Notes: generated by a model from the sequence alone, not told the origin. Positions 1 through 32,218 are shown, numbered from the stretch's first letter. The stretch: DNA of 64,000 nucleotides from Bugula neritina (GCA_964035545.1 OZ037767.1:18599759-18663758); one strand, 5' to 3'. Program-made: numbers and translations.

Positions 1-2374
1 TGGTAAAACAAAAATTATTTACATTATAATATAAGAAATAATGCTTAGGCTGTGTACCTATACACGTGAATACTAGATGGGAGGGTTTGATATTTAAGGA
101 TGTCTTGAAGAAGCTTTTCTTGTGATAAACACTTGAAAGCTTCAATCATAAGCTCATGCAATATAACAGCACTTGTATACTCTGTTATAAAACTGCTTGT
201 ATTTAATTGATGCTTTTCTTTTAATAAGGAACTTTTGGTAAAATGTTTAATTGGGAAAACCTCATTTAGGTGTGCATGAATAAAACGGTCATTATCGTAG
301 AAATCAAAACTGCCTTTTTTTTCTGCATATACGGTATGTGAAAGTTAAAAATCCATGCGTTATAGTAAACCAATGATAACATAAAACACATACACGTACA
401 ATAGCATTTTGTAATAAAATGATGAAAAGTTTTCCAGATAGAAAATAATTTCTGAATGTTATAACAGTGACTCATAAGTTTTTTTTATGGATCTCTTTTT
501 ATTTGCTATGCAATTACATAATATGTAAATATAGACAGTACTTGCATATTTATAGTGTATATAATGTTTCCTTTATCTAGTATTGTACTATCATATTATA
601 TTCCATATCATATGTCTATAAGTATTTACTTAAACATAACTGTGGTTTATAGTTATACAAGTAATATGCTTTTGTAAACACTTTGTAGTTGAAGATTTCC
701 TGCTGTAATTTTATAATCAAAAGACAAAGTCTATGTGCTATATAATACATCTGTCAGGATTCCCATCTACTGTGTACAGTTTAGCAAATATAATATAATA
801 TAATATAACGTGACAGTGTGTGAGCTGTACGGTGTAAACTAAAATGTATATAGCAATAACGTTATGCATTAGACACCTGTTTTATCTCACCGTAGCTGCC
901 TATTCCATACAATAAAAAATAAAGCTAACTACATGATTATTCGGGACTATTTTTATTATTGTAAACCAAACTAATTTTAGTCATATATATTCAAAGTTTT
1001 AAGAACTAAAAGCCTGCTATCCGAACAGGACAAAGCGGAGATAGGTGAGGATTTCAAAAGCTAAAAGCTTGAATTAAACAAACTTTCACTGTTTCATTTA
1101 AAAAGAAGCTGATTGTGGAATTGTTTCAACTTGGTCATAGAATTGTTTGACCTGGTCAATGGAAAGCGTTAGTTCCTGGATAAAATACGTTGCTCATTCT
1201 TCCTGATCTTTTAATCAGCTAATGCATTAGCCTTATATATAATACTTCAGCTAGCTTATAGGGAGAACTCTTATTTCATCAACTTCTCCTGTCAACTGGC
1301 CAATGGCAATTGTCCTAATGAACTTCACTATACACATAACCTTCAGTCAAAAATGAAGACAATCTATTTATAAATTGGCATACTGCCAGCTGTATGATGT
1401 ATATTAACTTTATGACTGCATGAGCATAGAAATGACTGGAAAATCACATTATTGTATATTACTAGTGTACCATTCGGTTGTAGATTTCTGCATATCACTA
1501 AACTATAATTTTGATAACTGAACATAAATGGACTGCTGAACATTATGAAAGAAAAGGACAATATGATAGCGATATCATATGATAGTGGATTACTGTTAGA
1601 CCTTGTGATGTATTTTAGCTTTCTACAGGCAGAGGATAAAAAATTTATGTTACATAGTTATACAGATGTAGCATAACTTGACTGACGAACCACATACAGT
1701 ATCTTGTTCCACTGCGTATTAAAACAAGCTCCCTATATGATTTAGGTATATATTTATTTTATTGAAGAAAAACTTCACACTCAATAAAAATGTTAATAAG
1801 TCATCTAAATATAAATAGTTCTAAAAAGGAAATAACTTGAAGAAATAAGCTTTAACCAATTACAGCACTTATAGTTCAGAAAAAATGAGGTTGAGTTTTA
1901 TTGGGTGTTGGCCTGGAATACAGTGGGTGAAGATTTACTGCAAACACTGTTAATTGGTTTAATGCTGTAAAGAGTTAAACCCTACTGTTGGCATAGTATT
2001 TTACCATCCTACAATATGTACATAAAATTAATATCAATATATTGATGAAACTTAATTAAAAACTCTATGATTTTACCACAAAAGTGCCATTCATTAAAAT
2101 ATTTTAAAAATAGAAAACAGTCAAAAGATTTCTACCGGTATTTGAAGCATAAAATATATTCAATAGTCTTGTGCCCTCTGAAATACATTACATATATTAA
2201 GTTGTTTATTCTAGCAATTAGATTTCGAAATTGCATAGATCTATATGCTGTATATTATATGTGTATAAAATATGAGCTAGTATTACATCATAAATTTAAG
2301 TTAAGACGGGCACGTGCAATCAACTGTCAGCCTTTATGTAACTCCATTGCTGCCAAGTGGTAAAACTGCATCAG
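1..2374. other. no gene recognised
   Basis: AT-rich sequence with short spurious open frames only. I saw no splice-bounded coding exon, RNA gene or clear repeat here. On the minus strand this is the 3' flank of receptor-like gene R1. Confidence 0.5.
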
Positions 2375-5066
2375 CTAAGTTTCTTGTTTCTTGTTCAGAA
2401 AGTTCTGATTTTCTTCGTCTGGCAGCAGCAACTTGTGCTGACTTTGATCAGACGGAAAGACTATGCTGCCACTGAGATCTTTGGAACTGACATCTGACAT
2501 TTCTGTGTAGACATCTGCCAAACAGTCAGTCATCATGTATATGAGTGTCTTATATACATACCCTACAGTCTACATTATTATGGCTACGTGTGTGTCATTT
2601 TGCTTGCTTTCCATAACAATGCCTTTTCCTACTTGCGTACATACGCACTTACAGTCAGTAATTTTAGCTTTAGCTAGTATATATTTATATACCCAGTATG
2701 TTGTTTGGCACCAAAACCAGCTTGCTTATAAAATAATATGTGGAGTTTGAACTTCAACAGTTGGTCTGTTATGTATATTCATGCGTTAGAGGTGGTGACA
2801 GAGTCTAAACCTAGTCAATAGGTCAGGGAGTAAAAGCTATAAGTAAGCTATTAAAATTTCATTATGCAAAATTTCAACTTTATACTTCTGACTAAAAATA
2901 TATTTTAATAATATATTTATATGAACTCCATTTCAGCGAAATGTATAAATAAACAGTATGATTGCATAGGCATTCTAAATGTATAGATCGAGTTTCCATT
3001 TCCTTTACATATATTATTTAACATACTATATCTTATAGTTCAAAGGGACATTTTTCGTAGTTGTATAGTTATGCATTACATTATATAGTCAAGCTTTTGC
3101 TGCATGTCATAATTAAGAATTAATAACTATTTGCAAACGGAAAATCAACTTGAGTAATAAACATGTCAGAAATTTGTCGTTTACTGCCTTAGAAATTTTC
3201 TGATTTAAATTCGTAGCTTAGGCAAGCAACCTTGTTTTATTTCATAAATCAAATTTTGTAATAAAAGATGCCTAACTTTTCTGTAATCATTGAAAAACTT
3301 CATTTCCAATTGTTCTTTTCTATTTTCTTTATTGGCTGCATACTCACCGCAGCCAATTTAGATTTTCATTTTGATTAAATTTTAAAATAAATATGTTTTT
3401 ACTTACGCATTTCTGTAACTGGGTGTGAATATAGCCATTTCTTATCAACATGCAAATCAGGAACTAAAAATTAAAAATATTGATGTTGGTGAGCCACTCT
3501 TCTAGTTTATTGTATTAACTTTTAAATTTTGGTTAACTCTGTACTACAGTTGCTTTAGGTAGTCTCTATCAAATATTATTATATAACATGATTTTAAAAT
3601 AAAGATGAATACAGCAAGACAAGCTTTTATAATTGCATGACATTTTATAGCTTTAGAAGTACTTGATTTGCTTTTAGTGCCAACCTTATACTAATTTTCA
3701 CCACCAATGAACTGAAACTTCATTGATGGGGGTTATAGTTCAATGCTCACCAAAATATGGTAGGTTTCGGTTATTGCTTTTCTCTGAACTAAAATATTTT
3801 TCTTTTTTTCTGTGCACCAAGCAAACAGATATTATAATAATCAATGTCACAGCCATTATTCCTAAAAGAAAACCTATAATCCATAATGGCTGGAAGAGTG
3901 TGAAGGGTTGAACTTCTAGAGTACCATAAGCTAACTCTACTGTTGTATGTCTTCCAATCAGTTGGGCTGTAGCAGTTGTTGTTGGAGTTGCAAACTCACA
4001 ATCTTCCTCGTAGTATTCTGCAAGAGATGTATAATATTTGAGTTAAAGTAAATTTTCAATTGTTTCCATGCAGTTGCTTTGGTGACTTTGTGGACAACTT
4101 TTTGCAACACTCAAATGCATCGTTACAGCCATTATTTTTGTAAACCTTCATTCAGTTAAAAAGCGCCTGGCACATTCATAGATAGTCTATTAAATAGTTC
4201 CCATATATCTTGGCTCTATCAGCTCAAATAGCTTTTAGCGTAGTGTGCCCAAGTATATTGATTTTATAGAGTCCTTTGAAGATGCACCTCTTGAGTTGCT
4301 TCAAAATAATGGTGCACTTGCATGCCATGATGACAGTTTGTTGAGCTGATATTAGTTGTTTCTAACTTTGATTATAGGCCTACTAATATCTATATTTACT
4401 TTATCATAAGATAATAAAATTCTATGAAAACTATACGGCAATGATATAGATATAGGTTGCAAGTTTTCATCACTTTAACTACAAACCTCCTCATAAAGTT
4501 ACACATTTCCCGCTTGTTAGCTTTTCTCAAGAGTTGCATGGTAAACTAACTCACTTTCATTTTGAGAAATAATCGTTTCCCAGATCGTAGCAATTTAAAT
4601 GAAGTGGTTAGAGCATTAGGTAATGGGTTCAAACTTTTGCAGCAGTATTGATGATGCCCCAAAAGCATTCTACTACAATTGCTCACAGTAACTAAGTTAT
4701 AATTTGCTGTTTTAAAACTCTATAGCACCAATATTTCTCGTGGATGCGTCATAGCAGTTGAGATTTAAACTAAAAGAAAGGTTACATGTTAGAAAGATGT
4801 CTATAACCGAAACACCTACCTCTACAGAACTCCTTACACTTAGCCTCTGATCTGGAGCCAGACTTCACAGAGTTGCAGACACTGCTGCAGCTTCTGTATT
4901 GGAGAAAACCCTCTAGAAAGAAACACCCTCTGCTTGAGAAATAAGTCACAGTTTGGCAATCTTCATAGGTGAGAGTAGAAAAATGACCTTTGCACTGTAG
5001 CAGTGTGCTTTCTGAAAAACTTGCTGCATGAAGAATCAGTACAAAAATAAGATATATTAAAGCCAT
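2375..5066 (-). CDS. R1: single-pass TNF-receptor-like protein, 3 exons
   Basis: Rebuilt exons are 4820-5066, 3751-4017 and 2375-2514, all joined in phase 1, giving about 217 aa. Residues 1-18 form a signal peptide. Cysteines 25, 37, 48, 60, 64, 77, 81 and 89 make the same eight-Cys module as in R2-R4. A Thr-rich stalk follows, then a transmembrane helix at about 126-150 (W-I-I-G-F-L-L core) followed by HRKKEK. The last exon gives a 46-aa tail starting DVYTEMSD, with a YxxM motif at 174-177. Exon 2 is 267 nt, exactly the length of the matching R2 exon, which supports the donor chosen (TTTTG/gtgagc). If that donor is not used, the frame stops nine bases downstream (TGA, 3740-3742). Unlike R2-R4, the signal peptide and Cys module share one exon. 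The cysteine spacing is what I see; the receptor role is inferred. The third exon is the least certain part. Confidence 0.7.
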
Positions 5067-5413
5067 GCTGATTATAGACGTAGAACTGCTGCGTAGCTCA
5101 GATTCTCAATAAATGAACTACTATAATATTATTTTACTGATAATGACATGAAGTGAAACTAATGCATTGTGCATGGAAAACCTATGAGTATATTGACGTT
5201 GGCTATCAGCCAAATCAATAGTGTATGGTGTATAGTGTATACATGAACAAACGCACACACCCTAGCGCTCAAGCGCATGTGGGTGTGCTAGACCTTACAC
5301 CGTGACAGCACAAACAAAATGGCACCGCTGTTATGTTTTGTCAACAGGCGTTCACACACTGATGAAAAATACACCACATGACGTTAAGCTGTGACCAATC
5401 ATAATAAGGCTAA

Positions 5414-5691
5414 CCCCCTATTCACACTACCGTAACAGCCATTTTTAATGTGTCCAGACTGAAGTTTTCAAAGTCCGCTATTAGGTACAATCTATGACAC
5501 TTCATTGGACAATTATATCCAATGAATTAAAGCAAAAGTTTTTCTGCCCAATAGGAGTCCGCCGCAACTTATTTGAATCAAGCAGTGCTTGATCCTACCG
5601 TACCGCAACACTGTACAGGAAGCTCAGACATTTGTCAAAATGGCTGATATCTGCTGTTACGGCGTACGATACGGTAAGTGTGAATAGGGGG
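5414..5691. mobile_element. PIF/Harbinger-like MITE with TAA target duplication
   Basis: A 278-bp element with 15-bp perfect terminal inverted repeats starting CCCCCTATTCACACT and direct TAA flanks at 5411-5413 and 5692-5694. A three-base TWA duplication is typical of PIF/Harbinger. The flanks joined without the element (gctgtgaccaatcataa...ttcttgtctg) occur uninterrupted at about 25744-25790, which acts as a related empty site. No ORF. Confidence 0.75.
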
Positions 5692-6270
5692 TAATTCTTG
5701 TCTGCGGTGACTCTATAGCGTTTTGATCATTACTTATTATATTACACATTACCTATTGTCTAAACTTTTGCTCAATCTATTCAAATCATTGCTTGCTGGC
5801 ACAGGACAATTTATCACCATTCACTCATATACTCATTTAGCTACTCACTTAGCCACAGCTTTTTTAAGCCACAGATAGCTTTGTATTCACTATTGCAATT
5901 ACCAATGAACTTTGTGACCACAATATATAGCTGTCAGCTTTTTATAGCTTATAGCCAGAGACCGGAGCTGAGTTGTTTTATGCTTTCATGCCAGTCTGAT
6001 GCTTTTCTCCACTGACTGTGTTATAGCTCTCACTGGTCATTTTTTGTTCTGTGCGTGATACATGTAGATATTTAACCTTTAACTATTACAACCTTATATA
6101 TTTGGTTCTAACTCTCCCCAGGAAGGGTGATAGAGGTATGTTGAACATTGTTATGCAACAATTTTGTAATGTTTTATGTTTTTTTTTCTTGTCATCAATG
6201 TCTTTATTATCAAATTGTATTGTAGTTAAATCATAGCGCAATATAATAATAAAAATATCTGTTTTAATTT

Positions 6271-11726
<5,456 letters not shown>

Positions 11727-12109
11727 GTTTTACGCAAGCTACACTAGTTCCACTTCACACGTTTAATCTATTCATATAGTTAAACAAAGCTGTTCACAGG
11801 TCAACAGCTGCATCTCTTATGCATTTTGGCTACTTCCACTTTTTTAGATTTAGATAATTAATTTTATTCAAGAAACTTGTAAGTATTTGCTTAAACCAAA
11901 TATGATGTTTAGGCCCTATACATTCTTTATAGCCGTTGAGCAGTGAAGATTGTATAAATTTTGCAATAACTAATAATTGCTATTAAATTGTATAAATTTA
12001 TAATTTGGCTATGGACTGAGAAGTGAATGTTAGCCATTGAGCAGGAAATAGAGACTAGCTATATAAAAGTTGTTAGAAATCACGAAAACACTTTCCTCCC
12101 TGTTGTGTA

Positions 12110-12180
12110 ATTATTCAGTGCATCTGCTTGCAAGCCGGAGGTTTGTAGTTCGGATCCAGTAGGGGCAATTATTTTACAGA
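12110..12180 (+). repeat. tRNA-like SINE fragment (family 2)
   Basis: It shares tgcttgcaag, a degenerate B box (gttcggatcc) and gggcaattattttaca with the better copy at 39717-39797. It is absent from the paralogous position in unit 2, so it inserted after the duplication or was lost there. Confidence 0.5.
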
Positions 12181-13034
12181 AGTAGATGTTAGTTAACAAA
12201 CCCTAGTAAATAGTGACACAAGCTTTTTTAAAAATAATGATGGCAATCAACTCGCTTTCATCATAAGTATGGCCATATTTTTATCTTTGTGATTTATTAA
12301 ATATATTTATACCACAAGCTTACAAAAGCTAAAAGCTTTTATAAGAGTCTTCCACCTAACAACCTTACAGATTTCCCTTTGAGCAGTCTCCTGTTTATTT
12401 TGCAAACTTTTACTTTATCTAATTTACTTATGCTTGAAGCTTTTAAAGTTGTTTGTTTGCAAATGCAATACGTTGTATATTGTATAGTATAGTAAAAGAA
12501 TGAAGCCCTTAGAAAATAGCTACAAAATGTTATGCTCAAATGTGCAAACAAGAATAAATTGATCATAATAAAATGTAATTTAGTTGACATAATATAATGT
12601 TAATTATTATAATACAACTTATCAAGTACAAATATGTATGATGCAATATAATTTAGTGCCTTATATTATAAAATAGTGTTTGTAAGTTAGTTGATTGTAC
12701 TCAGCTGCCATGTAATATAACATACTATGAATCAATATTATAGGATATAGCATAGTGGAATGTAAAGCAATAAATAAAATAGTAAAATGATGAAATATGA
12801 GATGATACATGATACCATAGTGTATTATTATATAACACATGTGATATAAAATAATATATTATATTCAAAAGATAACTAAGGGTAACATAATATAGTATAT
12901 AGCGTGGTAAAATAAATAAAATTTAATGCACTAAAATACAATTCAAATTAATACTAAAAGAAATTATTTAGTGCACATTGCAATATCAGTAAACAACTAA
13001 TATGAAATATTAATATGTGAAATGATGGTACATG

Positions 13035-13354
13035 GCAGGTTGTCCAACAGGTGACCCCAGGGCCGGATGTGGCCCCCAGCCTATATTTTTAAGTGACCCT
13101 AAAAGACATAAAACTGAAATTATTTTACAAAGTATAAACGAATTGGAGTAAAAAAACCACCTTTTAAATGTCCTAATTCTACACATGCTATACAAATCAT
13201 GCAACCTGCATTAGCTGTTGGGACTTTACTGTGTTATGATTCATATACAAATTTGGAATTAGCACAAGCTAAAGTAATCAATGTGGCCTTTGCCACAACT
13301 ATTTCCCTTCAGTGCATATGGCTCTCGCTCTGAAAAAGTCAAACACTCCTAGTA
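13035..13354. mobile_element. possible hAT-like non-autonomous fragment
   Basis: The left end reads caggttgtccaac followed by gggccggatgtggccccc, and the right end reads gtcaaacactcctag. This resembles the CAGGGGTGTCAAAC-type ends of hAT elements. The two ends match imperfectly and I could not confirm an 8-bp target duplication. Confidence 0.3.
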
Positions 13355-13539
13355 CAGGCTACATTGATTTAGTTTGAATATGAGGATGTCTGGCAATTTA
13401 AACTTTTACCATTGAATTGATGCCAATTTGCATCAAACCTTTGTACTTACATATAGGCAAAGTATGTTAGAAAAGTCAATTCATTTCTAATCTAATACAA
13501 TAACTGAAAATACAATAATGATTAAAGCTTAGCTGTGCA

Positions 13540-13803
13540 GCAGCTGCCTGTGATAGCCTGCAGTTCAAAAACTTGGCATGTTACCAAGTAACATCTTTGA
13601 AGGCTAGAGGAGAATCCCTTAAAGTGGGTTGAGTTCCACTTCATAAAACCTAGTCTTAGGCAGACAGTTGAAGTTCCTGGTCGCTAAAACACAATTTGCA
13701 AGAGTTAGAAGCTGCTAATAAGTCACATAGCTTTTGTTGCGACTAGATAACGAAATAGAGAGACTTAGGTTTTGCAGGCTCAGTCTGTTGAAAGTAAACC
13801 AGC
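13540..13803 (+). promoter_or_regulatory. conserved 5' flank of TNF-A
   Basis: From gcagctgcctgtgatagcctg to the ATG, this sequence is closely matched by 22866-23145 before TNF-B. It probably holds the promoter and 5'UTR of both genes. I did not identify a convincing TATA box. Confidence 0.4.
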
Positions 13804-20858
<7,055 letters not shown>

Positions 20859-22128
20859 ACTAAACAGTTTTCATTTTGACAAAAAAGTAACTAAAAGCTT
20901 TATTACGAATAGCAATAACTTTATTGGTGTTTAAGAGTTTTGCATATATTATGATCCACCAAAAATACGTACAAAAAACAAAGTAAATTATATTTTTTTT
21001 TTCATCTTATGCATTAATATTGCTACTTTAGGTTATAAAAGAAATTATCTAGAGTAACGGATAGCATGAAAATTCTTATGCAACTCACTGTAAATAGTAT
21101 TAATTATATAATATGTACTAATCTTTTTATATTGAAATTAAAATAGTAATATAATTAGTAATATTAAATGTTTTACGTACAGACTTTCATAGGTCAGCAA
21201 TTAATTCTTATATATAACATCACTAAGTCAAAAGGCTTATGTTATTACAGCTGCCATTTGAGTTTTTAAAGCAGGCTATAATTTGCATGAAGATAATTCC
21301 CATGTTGTAGTTATTCAAAATAAATAGCCTAATGCAAAATGTACCGGCAGAATGCAAAAAACTGCAGTAACCTCATTGTTTATAAACTAACGATTTGATT
21401 TAACTTGTAGAGCTAATAAAAAGATGCTAGACAGAAATTATGCTTTTTAATTGTAAATTCAAAATTGATTACTTTCTGCAGGTATTATACATAACATATA
21501 TCATAACTATTTTTGGCTGGTTTCACTTTTTTAGATTTAGAGAAATATAATGCTGTTTAGGAAAATCTCCTTTATAAGTATTATATAAGTAAACTTGTTA
21601 AAATCATGTATAACGTTTATTTATTCTTTATAGCTGTTTAGCAGAGACAATTTTGTAAATTCTGAAACTATTGATTGAAATTAAACATAATCTAGATTCC
21701 AGTTATAAACTGGGAAGTGAAAGCTAGCTACAATATAACGAAAGAAGAAGTAAAAAATATGATTAAGAACAGTGATGGTAGTTAACTCACTTACATCTTG
21801 CAATTATATGTTGTCTTTTTCTTACCTTTTTTTACAACACATCTTATAAAAGCAAAATGCATTTAGTTATCTTTTCTTCCAGCTAATAACCTTAAATATT
21901 TTTGCATGCCTTCTGTTTATTTTGCAAACTTGTACCTCACCCATAATTGACTTACGACTGAAGCTTCAAGGCCTGGCCACACACTTGTGAGAATTACACA
22001 AAATCATCTATTTGACACAAAAACAAAGGGTACGACCACCTGAGGCGACGGACGAAAAAACGCAATTGACCATAAGCACATTTAATTGGTTAATATAATT
22101 TTTGCAACAGTTATAATATCAAATCTAC

Positions 22129-22167
<39 letters not shown>

Positions 22168-23145
22168 TAATATAGTATATTAAAAAAAAGAAGTCACTAC
22201 AAAAATTGTTGCAAAACCCTATAACACTCAAATGTGGATATGATTATTATAATTAAATGCCACATATAATATGATTTATCTTACTGTAATATAATAACAA
22301 CTATTAGAATTATAATAAGCAAACTTATATATACTATTATAAGCAAACAAAAAACAATATAATGCAATTCATTGTATTATATACTTTATAATATGTATCA
22401 TTATGAACTGTTAATATATTAAAACAGAGGAATGTTAAAGAAGCTTAACTACAGCATTAAATTTGGTAAAGCAAGGCAGTGGTATAAATCATCCGCTATT
22501 AAGTTGAGAGCCTTTCAACAGTCCTATAGAAAGTTGGTTATGCTCAACCATACTATGTATTTTTTGATGTCATATATGAGAGGGCCCCATTTCATATCTG
22601 TAACTTGTTTACAAAAAAAAACAACTTTTAAAAGCTTGCCTACCAGTTTGCTCCTAGTGCTTGGGTTTCAAAGTGTGTTCTGTATCACCTATCTATGTAA
22701 TACTCAACAGTTACAATGATAGATCACATTGAGTGTTTCTGTCATTTGCTTAAGCCAATTTATTTTTATTTTATTTATGCTTTTACTGTTAATCTTTAAT
22801 AAATAATATTTTAGGTCACAAATTAGTTAACGCAGCTGATATTATACAGTAAATTGCACAGCTTTGCAACAGCTGCCTGTGATAGCCTGCAGTTCAAATA
22901 ACTTGGCATGTCTCCAAGCAACATGTTTGAAGGCTAGAGGAAAATCCCTTAAAGTGGGTTGAGTTCTACTAGATAAAAATTTAGCCTTAGGCACAAATTG
23001 AAGTTCCAGGTTAGTATAATTTTAACATAAAACACAATTTGCAAGAGGTAGAAGCTGCAATAAGTCACACGACTTTTGTTGAAATTAGATAAGTAAGTAG
23101 AGACACTTTAGCTTTACAGGTTCAGTCTGTTATAGGTTAATTAGC
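20859..23145. other. spacer between TNF-A and TNF-B
   Basis: The 3' flank of TNF-A, then the start of duplication unit 2 near 21515, an (AT)n run at about 22132-22164, and the conserved 5' flank of TNF-B from about 22866. No other gene seen. Confidence 0.5.
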
Positions 23146-28312
<5,167 letters not shown>

Positions 28313-31300
28313 ACTGAAAGTTTATTTCTCGGACAAAAAAGTAACTAAAATGTTATTATACACAGCAATAACTTAACGGTGTTTGAGAGTTTTGGATATA
28401 AACCGTATACAAAACAAAATTAATTATGATATTTTGTTTTCATCTTATATGCATGAATGCTGCTACTTTACATTATATTATGAATAACATAGCTAAGATG
28501 CAAAATGTTAGATAACTGACTGTAAATATCCTGAATTATAATTTATTTTGTATTATTCTTTTATATTTTTCTCTGCTGTGTCTTGATCGGCTGGCAAGTA
28601 TTCTTCTTCCATATGTTGAAATTAAAATAATAATGTAGTTAACATTAAAAAGTTTTTTTATGAAAAATTGTTATTGCAGAAATTGCATTGATTGCTCACC
28701 ATGCAGTATTGTATCGTGTAAGAACTGAAGTGTCACAACTTACAAAAGTCATTGCCGTTAGTAAACCTGTTGAAAATTGTTTCCTGAAAAGCAACAATTT
28801 GACATTTCACTAAAAAAAATGTGAATAGAAACCAGATGTTATCTTGAGCTCATAAATGGTTAAAGCATTTCATAGCTCTCTCAGAAAACTGACAAAAATG
28901 TTGAATAGGGAAATCACAGAAACATCAGTCAGCTGATTCTAGATTATGTCATGTCAACTTGTTTGATGGCTTTGAGAAATGTGGACTCTTCCTGTTAATT
29001 GCGAGATATAGTGGCAGATAGATTATGTCTATTATAGGTAGAACATGTAATAGGGTTGGCACAAGACTGGAAATATAAATAATGTAATTTAAAGCAAAAC
29101 GATTACCTTTTCTGCAATAAAGCACTTCAAATTGGAAAATGCCTATGTATATCTGACTACCAGTGTTGCTTAACCATGGACATACAGAAATAAAAAACAT
29201 TGAAGACTTTATTTTTTGCACTGAAAATGTTGAATATCATGGATGTGATTACTTTATAATGTACATTGGACACAATTCACAGCTCAATAAATTGACAACC
29301 AAGCAGCAACACATTTAAAAGTAGCTAGTTGCAACTTGCCAAACTTACAGACTTTTGCCATCTATAAATTAAAATGTCTGATTTTAATTTGATTTCCGAA
29401 GATGTGCTTACTTTTAGCAGTAACATGTTTAAACTGGCAGTAAATTATTTATTCTTTCATTTCAAGAAAAATTTCAAGTTTATATGAGTTGAAAGGTTAT
29501 TAAGAAGAAAGTCAGCTTTGTGCTGGACACTCATTCATTAACTCATATACTACAATGGCTGAGAAATACAGCTTTATGATCTTTATAAAGTCTATTATAA
29601 TAGCTTTTATTACACGTGATTTTGAAAGGTGTGCTGCCACAGCTGCTGCTTACAACCGAAATCAGACAAAAATGCACTTTCTAAGTGCTCTCTTATATAA
29701 ATTTAATTAAGTTTTTAAAAGGCAGACACATGTTGAAGAGATTTTATTTATCTAAAGTAATCACTCAAAGATGTTCGGTTATCTATCAAGTTTGTCCAAG
29801 GCTTATTTTGTTGGGAAGTTTCCAAGTCACTTGAGTTAGGTAGAATGAATCAAGTAATGTGTGCAAAACATTTCTGATACATACGATGTTTTTATATAGA
29901 CATCTTCATCAATACAATACACCAGTTCAATGAGAATTTTATAAACTGCTTTTAAAATCTTGTTGAGACATTCTAATTAGATTATAGGCCACTGAAAAAG
30001 GGTATATATTATACAGCAGAAACAGAAGCAATCATAGCATATGTTATTTTAGCAATGGCCTTATGGGGCACGGCTGCAGATTGCTATGGTAACCACAACA
30101 CTTACAGTTTTCTCGTACTCCTGCAATCTGTTTAATGATAATGATTACAGGGCTTTAGGAGAATTAACATTAATGAAATGTTAATTATGTAACAAATATC
30201 TAAACACACAAGACAAGTATGGGCAATTATTTATATAATATAGATTTAATATTCTAGTGTCAAGACATGTAAATTATGTTTCAGATTTTTATATCAGAGT
30301 TTAGAATAAATGCCTACTTAATGGGCATAAAGTATTGAGGTAAACTATTATTCACACATAGACTAATTGTGTAATTGTGAAATCAATGCAGCCAAGCATG
30401 TATTTCTAAAAAATAAGTACACAACTCCAAATAGGTTGAGCTACAAATAAATGTAATTATTCTTATAGCAGTACACACTCAATGTGTTTGTTTGAAATAT
30501 AATTGATTTACCAACTTTTGAAACATACAAATTTGATTTCAATTTCTTTCGTTCTATTAACAAATAAACTTGCAATGAGCCATAACACAAAAATATATTA
30601 TAAGTTGAACTCTCTATTCTGAAAATATCTTTTGATGGCTGCCGTTTTCAATCGGGCTAAACTGTAAAGACTGCACCTCTCACAGTGATGGCAGCAAGAT
30701 TTAAGATATTTTAAAATAACATAATATGACCTATATTTATCATCTGAACTAGCCCATGTACACTAGGCATGTGCTGCATAACCACCGGGTCACAAGCTGT
30801 TCCTCTGAAGTATACCGGCACCATAAACTTCAGTTATATCTTCAAATATTGTTTTAGAATAATATAAATAAATTTGAATTGCATAACAATTGGGGGCCAA
30901 ATAAAAAAGTCGCACAGGCGTATCAACTCTTATCAAATTATTATAAACAAAATACATTTATATACAATTTGGTTAAATTAGTAGAAAATGCTAAATTTAC
31001 TATGGCAGTAAACAAAACATCTGTTGATGCATAACATAAAAGCATCTTATTCAGTTTATTATCTTTTATTTTGCCCATCAGTTTTATATAGTTTTTATTT
31101 TACTTTAGTTTTATTCTGATCTTCCTGTGATTGAAAAATAGAACCTATATCTGACAATCAGTATAACCATGTTTGACCTAAAATTGAAATTCAAGTTCTC
31201 ATCCGACACTTATCAACCGATCAACTAAAGAGTTAAAGGCACTAAAATAGTACACATGAGTTATTAAAACCAGTTCAATATGATATTTCAATTCTAAAAC

Positions 31301-32218
31301 AAATCTAATATATTATATTAGTTATTAGTCCTAATGAGATTTCAACATCAAATTGTATTTTTGCTACAAATAAACTTGTTATAAATATCATGCACTGCAA
31401 CAACAAACATATTGCCATCTAAATAATACAATTAAACATTTCATTTGATTATAGATGCAATTCACATTTAATGCGATTTCTCTTAAATGAAAAATGTTGT
31501 TACAGCTCGTGTTAAAAACTTAATATTTGCAATAGAGTGTACAATTTAAAAATGTAAAAAATAAAACATGTTCAAGAGCAGCTGCTTTTCTGAGGTGAAA
31601 TAAGATGCTTGTGTATAGTCAGCATATTATAATTACACCATTTGAAGCTTTTCTTCATTTAGGGAGTTTTCTTTTCTTTCTCGCAAGTTGATCTCTAAAC
31701 AAATATTCAGATAATCTTAGCAAATTTCATTAGTAAGTTGTAATTTGTATTTGTAACTTTATGCTGATGGATAAAAAAATAATTTTGTTCAAAAGATGAT
31801 GCCTATTTTTGCCATTTGTATGCATTTATTACCCCTCATCTTTGTATATAACTATGTTGCTGCAGCTGCTTAACTTTAACTGAAAATTACCTACACAGAA
31901 TTTAGTGTTTTAGCGGTCCATATTAAAACATGGTGGATATAAAACATTATAATCAGACATCTCCAGATTAAAGTGATAAACTGTTTTTGCAGTATATATT
32001 ATTATAGCCAAAACTACATTAATACCTAGAGCTTTTCAAACATTATAAAAATTATATGAAGGAGCATACAACTGATGTTGAGCAAATCTTTTAAAGTTAC
32101 ACATGTGAAAGTTTTTTGGAAAGTTAGCATGAAATGCACAAGACAGTGCATTAATTAAACAAACACCTAAACTCATTCAATTATTTTAAAATTAACCTAA
32201 ATGTTTTTCCTTACTTAC
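28313..32218. other. intergenic, no gene confirmed
   Basis: AT-rich. A short minus-strand frame at about 28553-28618 ending EEYLPADQDTAEKNIKE before a stop could be the missing tail exon of R2, but the acceptor is weak. Nothing else recognised. Confidence 0.4.
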
